Assembly: GCF_032452875.1 (NCBI RefSeq)
Contig: NC_083896.1
Location: 1,302,001 to 1,366,000 of the forward strand
Origin: Bos javanicus
Lineage: Eukaryota > Chordata > Mammalia > Artiodactyla > Bovidae
Reading direction: 5' to 3'
Length of the DNA stretch: 64,000 nucleotides
The notes below the pieces were generated by a model. That model was given only the letters and a program-made list of their open reading frames with translations, had not been told where the DNA came from and searched no databases. The position numbers and the translations under genes were made by a program. This document shows, in pieces, positions 57,545 through 64,000 of the stretch (position 1 is its first letter; each line of letters begins with the position of its first letter).

Positions 57545-57763
57545 CGTGCTAAGTCACTTCAGTCATGTCTGACTCTGTGCAACCCCAGGGACTGTAGCCC
57601 GCCAGCCTCCTCTGTCCCTGGGATTCTCTAGGCAAGAACACTGGAGTGGGTTGCCATTTCCTACTCCGGGGGATCTTCCCGACCCAGGGATAGAACTCGT
57701 GTGTCTTACATCTCTCTGCACTGGCAGGCAGGTTCTTTACCTCTAGCGCCACATGGGAAGCCT
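57545..57763 (-). mobile_element. Bov-tA SINE inside L1M
   Basis: The antisense body GCTAAGTCACTTCAGTCATG runs to the head GCGCCACATGGGAAGCCT. GTTTCTG occurs on both sides (about 57534 and 57766) and fits a short target duplication. Confidence 0.92.
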
Positions 57764-58029
57764 AGGGTTTCTGCTCAGGGTGATGAAAATGTTCTGTAGC
57801 TAGACAGTAGTGATGGTTGCGTGGCACTGTTAATGTAACGAATACTATTGAATTGTACACTTTAAATCAGTTAAACTGATAAATTTTATCAGTTTATGGC
57901 AGGTGATGTGTATCCTGCCATAATTTTAAAAACCTGCACACCTTGTTTCTCTCATACAACAGTGCTTCTCCTGTGTCCCTGATTCACAGCGAGTTCTCTG
58001 TGGAAAAGCTGCTCAGCCTTCTAGTCCCC

Positions 58030-58420
58030 CCGCAGCACCGGCTGTACTCTTTAGTGCCAGCCCCCCCACGTCTCGCCCCTCCAGGCCTCGCCCCTCCCCG
58101 CAAGGGCTGGGTTGGAGCTTTGCCCTCCAACAGGGGCGGGGGTGGGCGGGCGCATGACGTCACTCATTCCGACTTCCTGCCTGCTCGTAGGCTGGCTGCT
58201 CCTCCTTCGCTCTGCGATCCCGCCCGAAACCTGCTCCCCTTCTAAGCGCTCATCTTCAGCCTGTCCTTGCAGGGCAGAGTTTCCGTGGCCGGTGCTGCCT
58301 GTCCCAGGGAACTGCTCAGGCTGACCCGATTCAGATGCTTCTTCTGCTCCCCTGCCCCTCGTCTCACGCCCTTTCCCGCACAGACGCTGCCTTCCCCTCC
58401 TACCGTACCCCTGACTGCCC
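58030..58420. promoter_or_regulatory. Candidate GC-rich promoter patch with CRE and GC boxes
   Basis: G+C and CpG are raised well above the flanks. A double GC box (GGGGCGGG at 58133-58140 and GGGCGGG at 58144-58150) is followed within five bases by a perfect CRE palindrome TGACGTCA (58155-58162) and an ETS-type ACTTCCTG (58172-58179). This clustering is typical of housekeeping-type promoters. No TATA box is needed in that class and none is obvious. Frames at 57943-58245 (plus) and 58431-58051 (minus) have no domain. Function is inferred. Confidence 0.4.
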
Positions 58421-58749
58421 GTACCTGTCAAAGTGTCCCCAGCGTGACGATCAATCCTGTGTGGAAACTGGGTGAAGCCTACTCATTCTGGGCTTTCTTG
58501 CCCTTTCCCAGCTGGACCCATCTTCCCAGAAAACACATGTCATCATACCCACTCCGCCCGTAATTACCCTTCCCAACATATGCGTCTAAGGCAAGACAGT
58601 GTAGAAGGGAAGAAGCCACATAATATAAAACAGAGAAAAACTGAACATGGTAGGAGATTTGAGCCCAGAAAGAAAGAAGAAGAAACCATCACAAGGTCAG
58701 AGGGAAAGTGGTAGGAGCCCCATAGGGTCTTCCGCCTCGTGAAATTGCA
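58421..58749. other. No recognised feature
   Basis: Ordinary sequence downstream of the GC-rich patch, with short frames only. Confidence 0.4.
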
Positions 58750-59480
58750 CGGTGCAGCAGCCCCCACCCAAGGCCAGTCCTCTCCTGTGGGTGCCTAATG
58801 CCACTGAACCCTTTCTTCTTGCCGGCATGATCCACATGATCTTGCGTGGTCTCAAGTGTCTTGAAGCAGGATTTTGGTTCTCGCCCGGAGACTGAAGTCA
58901 GGCTATGGGAGTGCGAGTGCTGAATCCTAACTGCTGGACCACACCAGGTACCAGTGCCCAATGACAGGCTCTGGCCTTTCGACCTTGCAGAAATGAACTC
59001 CCACAAAGACGGAAAGTAGTAAAACACGTAAAGTGTTTGTTACGAAGAAAAAGAGCACAGTATGTGTGTATAGACGCAGGCAGACTCAGTGTCGCGCCCT
59101 CGTGGAAGTTTAAATCACTTACATGGGGCGTTTCTTCCAGATTTCCTTGGGCCGATCATCTTCCCTTGTCTGGTTCCGAGTTTGTACTTGGCTGACCTCA
59201 GGATCCTCTTACGTGTGCGTTCCCATCTCTCAGCCAAGGTGGATTCCAGCAAAGAGGCTTATGGGGTTGGCATCATTCACTATTTGACCTCCAAGGAGTT
59301 TTTCTGTGTGTGTGTAGTTGGAATGATCTCCGTGACATCAAGAATGAGAAGTATCTTGTCTCTATTATTATTTGGCAGGGCTCAGCCCCTCCTGTTATCC
59401 TCCTGTTATCTTTCTCTTAGAGCGTCTATCCTTAGACGACAAACTCCAGCAGCTGAACCCGGAGCCTCTCTATCCCTGCC
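58750..59480 (-). mobile_element. ERV-type LTR, copy C
   Basis: It aligns with copies A and B from the GAAGCAGGATTTTGG region (58863) to beyond GGATTCCAGCAAAGAGGC (59240), and extends further on the right with CTCCAAGGAGTTTTTCTGTG and GACATCAAGAATGAGAAGTA. It is therefore the longest copy in its 5' (right-hand) part. Same orientation as A and B. Confidence 0.65.
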
Positions 59481-60389
59481 TCACACATTCCACCCCCTTG
59501 GCAGCCCGCTGTCACCGAGACACAGGGCCCAGCCTGCTCCTTCTCCGAATAAGCAGCCATGTTTCACTTCTGTGAATCTCCCAATGTCCCTGCCAGAGAG
59601 GGACGATGCCATTGGACACGTAAAGGGAAAAAGAGCCCTTTCCATCGTCCAGCTGCAAAGGCAACAGGCCACATCTGGGAGAGGCCTTGCAGCGGGGACA
59701 AAACCCCGAGCTCAGCCGGCTCCCCTGTGTGGGGGGTGGCTTAGAGCAACTCGGAGCCCTGTCAGTCCTCCTGGGGCAGGGAAAGGGGCCAGGGAAACAG
59801 GCCCGAAGCTTCAGTCTGAAAAAAAATCCATCTCCTGCTGATGGAGAGAAGCAAGTGATATCCATCTCTCAATCCTATCAGGTACTGCATGCAGTAAAGA
59901 CAGAGGAAAAAGACACAGGCCCTGTCCTGAGTGAGGATTTTGCTCTGGGCGTGGTGTGGGGCAGGGCAGGGAGGCAAGACCCAGCGTGGCTGTGGGTGAC
60001 CCCTGCTATGCTCCGTGTGTGCTGGTGTAAGAAGTGGATTCAGAGGAGGCCAGCACCCCAGGGGCTGAGAAAGCTTCCTGGAGAGGGGAAGCCACACTCT
60101 GAGGAATGAGGGGGTGCAAAGGGGAGAGACATTCTGGGTGAGGCCCCTGTGACACAGTCAGGGGCCAAGGAGGGGAAGCCCGGCTGAAGCTGAGCACAGG
60201 AATGGCAGCAGGAGGATGGAAGGGAGGTGGTAGGACGTGGGGAGAGCTTGACCAGTGCGACCCAAGCCTAGTCTCTGCATCTCCAAACGACCGTGAGAAA
60301 ACCGTGTTGTTCACAAGCATCGCTGAAGACACTGGTTTGGAAACCTAACCCAGCAACCAGCACTGTCTGGACCCTCCTGAAACGACAGT
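59481..60389. other. No recognised feature, possible L2 scrap
   Basis: The 60060-60180 text (GAAAGCTTCCTGGAGAGG) loosely recalls antisense L2. The 250-codon plus frame 59089-59841, the longest in the window, covers the LTR and this part without a domain. Confidence 0.35.
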
Positions 60390-60445
60390 TCTGGGTTCGA
60401 AACAGGAAGAGAGGAGACAGGGCACAACCTTGGAAGCCTGAGGGC

Positions 60446-60746
60446 ACAACGTACACTGCTGCTGCTGCTGCTGCTAAGTCACTTCAGTCGTGTCCCACTC
60501 TGTGAGACCCCATAGACGGCAGCCCACCGGGCTCCCCTGTCCCTGGGATTCTCCAGGCAAGAACACTGGAGTGGGTTGCTATTTCCTTCTCCAATGCATG
60601 AAAGTGAAAAGTGAAAGGGAAGTCGCTCAGTCGTGTCCAACTCTTCATGACTCCATGGACTGCAGCCTACCAGGCTCCTCTGTCCATGGGATTTTCCAGG
60701 CAAGAGTACTGGAGTAGGGTGCCACTGCCTTCTCCAACAACGTACA
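60446..60746 (-). mobile_element. Bov-A2 SINE with 10-bp target duplication
   Basis: ACAACGTACA is repeated at 60446-60455 and 60737-60746. The antisense Bov-A2 between begins with six CTG/GCT units and is complete. Confidence 0.96.
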
Positions 60747-60989
60747 GTAGTTAGAATCAAATGGGTCCAGAATGGCAGATAAGTCAGCTTCAACTAGACC
60801 TTGACCCTCAGTATATACTCGTTGTGACACATCGGCAAGCTAAATGTCTTGACACCAGAGGTGCCATGACAGTTCCAAGGCTGACCATCAAAGACCAAAA
60901 AGTAGGCAGTGGCCCAGTTTCTGGTCATATCCGTCCCTTCCCCAAAATAGTTGGAATAATTTTCCCACTCATGAACCTATGAAATTACC

Positions 60990-61297
60990 CAGCCTATATG
61001 GCACAGTGGTAAAGAATCCACCCGCAATGCAAGAGACCCAGGAGGAGTGAGTTCAATCCCTGGTCCAGGAAGATCCCATGGAGTAGGAAATAGCAGCCCA
61101 CTGCAGTATTTTCCAGTATTCTCCAGGCTGCAGTCCATGGGGTCACACAGAGTCGGTCACGACTGAAGCAACTTAGCAGCAGTAGCAGCAGCCAGTATTC
61201 TTGCCTGGGAAATCCCATGGACAGAAGAGCCTGGTGGGCTACAACCCATGGGGTCGCAAAAGTCGGACACGACTTAATGACTAAACAACAATAACAT
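60990..61297 (+). mobile_element. Bov-tA SINE inside the LTR, itself interrupted
   Basis: The tRNA-like head (CACAGTGGTAAAGAATCCAC, then GAGTTCAATCCCTGG as B box) and the BovB-like body (CAGTATTCTTGCCTGGGAAA to GACACGACTTAATGACTAAA) are separated by a 69-base insert. It sits where the LTR text breaks between CCCAGCCTAT and AAAACTAACC. Confidence 0.88.
61113..61201 (+). mobile_element. 5'-truncated Bov-A2 nested in Bov-tA, 10-bp target duplication
   Basis: CCAGTATTCT is repeated at 61113-61122 and 61192-61201. The 69 bases between are the end of a Bov-A unit with an AGCAGCAGTAGCAGCAG tail. Confidence 0.93.
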
Positions 61298-61383
61298 GAA
61301 AACTAACCACACCACATTCTGAGGCTGCACTCGCCTTCTGCAACAGCCTCTGCAACACATTCTGTGGAGTGTGTTTCTCTCTG

Positions 61384-61389
61384 AATAAA
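61384..61389 (+). promoter_or_regulatory. AATAAA polyadenylation signal of the LTR
   Basis: AATAAA lies before the CACTTTGTCTCTC block, the expected R-region position in this LTR type. Confidence 0.6.
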
Positions 61390-61560
61390 ACCACTCCTTA
61401 CCTTTCACTTTGTCTCTCACTGAATTCTTTCTGCCACAAGATAGTAAGAACCTGAGCCTCACTGGGTCCTGAAAGCAGGTCCGTGACCTCAGTTGGAGGA
61501 CCATGGGCTTGGTCTGGGTTCCTGTCTTGGTCTTGTGAGTTCGAGTCCCAATCTGAGGTA

Positions 61561-62304
61561 AACGGTTTCAACCTGAGATACTTGGGCATTATCCCACAGA
61601 CTGTGTGGAGTCAGAAGAGCTGGTGAACAGGAAAAGGATTTCAAAGCCCAGGCAGAAAGGGGATTATGAAGGATGTGAGAGGGGCTTGTGGAAGGTTAAT
61701 CCTAGCCTTCTCTGACGGAGGCCACCGAGGACTGAGAACCCTGGTGGGAGACGCTGAAGTCCTAGAGCTACCGGGATGGGAAGCCTTCCAGTAACCTCTC
61801 AGATCCTGTTTGAGGCTATCAGATCACGCTGGAAACCTTCCCTGAAAACTCTCTCGAGCTCTCAGGAGGTAGGGGCTGCCAATCCCTAGTTTCTCAAAGC
61901 GAAAGCAGAATGTGTGGGTAGGATGGGAGAGACCCTCTCCTCCCTTCTCAGTCATCACTGTCAGCCATTTTTCACTCCAGTGAAAATTTAGTAGGTATAT
62001 TAAAATGCATCCAGGCACAATAAAACCTTGTTTGAAGTTTAAAATATAGCTTGTCAGATGAGTATTTAGTGGTGTGTTTTAATGTGCATAAGTGCAGACC
62101 AGAATTTCCTGTGTAGCCTAGGGTATACATTAGCGATTTCACGAGTGATCTACAGTCGCAGTGTCCATGGGCTGCTTGGGGGGCAGGACAGGGAGGAGAG
62201 GGGGCAAAAGAGCTTGAAACTTTGGGACCTTTTTTCTTTATTCCCCTAAGTAGGGCCTTGAATTCCCAGGTGACTTTATAATGGAGTTTCCTCGTACTTA
62301 TTGA
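61561..62304. other. No recognised feature
   Basis: I see nothing that I can name. Confidence 0.4.
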
Positions 62305-62585
62305 TTATTTTATCTTATATTTTATTGAGAGAGAATTCCTATAACATAAAATTAGCCCTTTTATGGTGGGTAATACAACGGCATTTAGCACACGCACAGG
62401 GTTGTGCTCTCCGACATCATCTGTTCCTAGCTCTGTAATGTTTTCATTACCCAGAAGGAAGCCCTGCATCCATTAAGCAGTCACCCGTTCTCTCCTCCTC
62501 CTTTCAGCCCCTGGCAACCAACCACTCAACTGCTTTCTGTCTCCATGGATTTACCTATTCCAGACCCTTCTATTTTTAAAATTTC
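62305..62585 (-). mobile_element. L1M 3'-UTR fragment
   Basis: Antisense text includes TTTTATTGAGAGAGAATTCC, GGGTAATACAACGGCATTTA, CCCCTGGCAACCAACCACTC and TCTGTCTCCATGGATTTACC. Confidence 0.78.
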
Positions 62586-63030
62586 GTATTAATTTTTGGC
62601 TTTTCTTTCTGTCTTATGATTCATAGAAGTGTTCGTGTGTTTCTCTGGATCACAGGCTGTTTTGGAGGGATTCAGAGATTGCAGAATGGTAGCCAAGACA
62701 TCAGGTTGTTGAAAGGAGAGGGACTGCAGGGAGGCTGCTACACAGGTAACGCTGTAGAAGCCAGTACAGGCAAGGCGGGAGACAGTCCTACCGTCCTACC
62801 AAACTTTTCCCAAGCGAGGCTATTAACCTTTTCGTATGACCAGTGACTAACCCCTTGGCAGTCTGATGAAGCTCTTGGACTTCCTCTCAGGATGGTGATT
62901 TGGATAAAATAGAGCATAGAGGATTACAAAGGAAGCTAATTATACTGAGACTGTTATAAAATATTAAAGTATTTGGTGATCATGTTTTATTTAATGCTTC
63001 TTTATTAACGTATTGAATAGGAGACCTAGT
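62586..63030. other. No recognised feature
   Basis: No repeat or gene is visible; the plus frame 62616-62846 (76 codons) lacks a domain. Confidence 0.4.
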
Positions 63031-63169
63031 TGTGGGTCTAACCCACTCCAGTGTTCTTGAATGGAGAATCCGATGGATGGAGAAGCCTGGTAGGCTGCAG
63101 TCCATGGGGTCGCACAGAGTCGGACACGACTGAAGCGACTTAGCAGCAGCAGCAGCAGTGTGGGTCTAA
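63031..63169 (+). mobile_element. Half Bov-A2 (single monomer) with 11-bp target duplication
   Basis: TGTGGGTCTAA is repeated at 63031-63041 and 63159-63169. Between them is the second Bov-A2 monomer with an (AGC)n tail, so the copy is 5'-truncated. Confidence 0.95.
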
Positions 63170-63940
63170 TAATACTGTAATCTTAAAGTAGGGAGAGGTG
63201 TAAATTATATTTGGAGATATCTGTAATACTATAAAGTGGTATGAAAATATATTGGTGGCGAAGTCACAGATATTTCTAATATTACTGTGATTTGTCACTT
63301 ATATTCATAATGGAAAAGAACATGCATGGAAGCTAGGGGAAACAAAGTTATCATTTTTCCCCAACCAAGTTCATCCACTGATGTTGCTTAAGAATCCTTA
63401 TTCTGGAGTCAACGGTTTCTAATATATTTTCAGCCAGGGATGTCTTTGAGAATCTAACAAAAGCTATCTGTATGCCATCTCACCCTCCTGCAAATGCATT
63501 TATTAGTACAAAATTTACATCATGTGCAAGTACATGTGCAAAAATTACATCATGTCTATGGACCTCCTGACACCCGTCCGTGGACCATTTCCAAGCCCGT
63601 GGACCCCAGGTTAAGATCGCCAGTTTTACATGCACCAACAGTTAAGGGCACTGTATGACTTAGCATTTCCTGGCTGTAGATAACAGAAAGTGCCTGGAGC
63701 CAGGCAGTTCTAGAGGATGGCTGTAGCAGAAGCTTCTAGACAGTCTTATCTGCATTCCACATCTAGAATAAGTAGGTTCCATCTGGGGCCAGGCTTTTGA
63801 CCCTCAATCATCATTCCAATGTCTGAGTGTCCTCGGCTGGGTTAGGAGCCCATTCCTGCGCTAGAGGAGAACTGGATACCTTGATCAAATACCTCAGCAG
63901 GCTGTCTCTGATGAGGAAGAAGCATTTCTCAGAAGGAATT
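63170..63940. other. No recognised feature
   Basis: AT-leaning sequence; an internal near-duplicate of ACAAAATTTACATCATGT and AAAAATTACATCATGT lies at about 63508-63555. No gene. Confidence 0.4.
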
Positions 63941-63985
63941 TGAGGCACACACACACGAAAAAAAAAAGAACAGAAAAAAAAAAAT
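63941..63985. repeat. Short CA run and A-rich low-complexity stretch
   Basis: CACACACACAC is followed by A runs near the window end. Confidence 0.85.
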
Positions 63986-64000
63986 TGCTGTGGATATGAG

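Larger units (their letters stand above)
56185..57930 (+). mobile_element. Old L1M 3' part, oldest layer of a nest
   Basis: Pieces at 56185-56300 (GGAAACAACCCAAATGCCCA), 57345-57543 (GATGAACCTTGAAACCATTA to GTGGATTAGTGGCAGCC) and 57768-57930 (GGGTGATGAAAATGTTCTGT to GTATCCTGCCATAATTTT) read as one L1M copy when joined. Confidence 0.8.
60390..61560 (+). mobile_element. ERV class-I-type LTR broken by SINEs
   Basis: LTR-like text appears around the SINEs: GACAGGGCACAACCTTGGAA at 60417, CTTGACCCTCAGTATATACT at 60801, CAAAGACCAAAAAGTAGGCA at 60888, GGAATAATTTTCCCACTCAT at 60952, then ACTAACCACACCACATTCTG at 61302, an AATAAA signal at 61384-61389, TCACTTTGTCTCTCACTGAA (R/U5) and a final stretch to about 61560. 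The left end is uncertain. No internal viral genes adjoin. Family resemblance is to gammaretrovirus-like LTRs. Confidence 0.65.

Noticed and set aside
59089..59841. Longest open frame of the window, 250 codons on the plus strand
   Set aside because: Its first half lies antisense over LTR copy C, its composition is that of GC-rich chance frames, it has no domain, and overlapping minus frames are open too.
1..64000. CRISPR array, operon or bacterial-type system
   Set aside because: The window is clearly mammalian. Regular repeats here are microsatellites and interspersed elements without spacer structure.

Overview
This is a gene-poor stretch of a nuclear mammalian genome, almost certainly from a bovid or close relative (cattle, sheep, goat or buffalo lineage). 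The evidence is the repeat set: BovB (RTE-clade) LINEs and the BovB-derived SINEs Bov-tA and Bov-A2 occur throughout, together with cetartiodactyl CHR-type SINEs and ruminant L1. I cannot separate the species by eye. I found no convincing host protein-coding gene, tRNA, rRNA or CRISPR. Most longer open frames are pieces of retrotransposon reverse transcriptase or antisense noise over repeats. Family names below come from recognising consensus-like sequence, not from a search.

Layout. 1-4487: an L1 (+) with its endonuclease deleted and a BovB inserted near its 3' part. 4488-10400: unassigned DNA with BovB pieces, a Bov-A2, and an LTR (minus) split by a BovB insertion with an 11-bp target duplication. 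10400-20860: mostly unassigned, with L1 fragments, a GC-rich block (14.5-16.2 kb), an MLT1-like LTR and a second LTR of the same family. 21559-25008: one nearly full-length BovB with an 8-bp target duplication and two AT-rich expansions inside it. 25-41 kb: a dense SINE field with a BovB, L1 fragments, CHR SINEs and old MIR/L2/MLT1 pieces. 41-49.5 kb: an older layer (L2, a MIR cluster, MLT1, a very short mariner MITE, a possible CR1/L3-like reverse-transcriptase scrap). 49587-52640: two BovB copies joined head-on as an inverted repeat inside an L1. 53.9-58 kb: nested L1, BovB, LTR and SINE insertions. 58.0-58.4 kb: a GC-rich patch with GC boxes and a CRE palindrome, the best promoter candidate. 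58.7-61.6 kb: the third copy of the LTR family and a class-I-type ERV LTR holding several SINE insertions. 61.6-64 kb: mostly unassigned with an L1 fragment and a half Bov-A2.

How it works together. The sequence reads as layers of insertion. The oldest are MIR, L2, MLT1 and L1M. ERV-type LTRs and CHR SINEs came next, then BovB and ruminant L1, and last the young Bov-tA and Bov-A2 SINEs, several with intact target duplications. Bov-tA and Bov-A2 share their 3' end with BovB, whose reverse transcriptase presumably mobilised them. Nine BovB copies make up roughly a sixth of the window. I saw nothing that looks like a new biological system. The notable items are structural: the BovB inverted pair, the chimeric BovB, the AT-expanded BovB, the SINE-broken LTR and the unexplained GC-rich patches.
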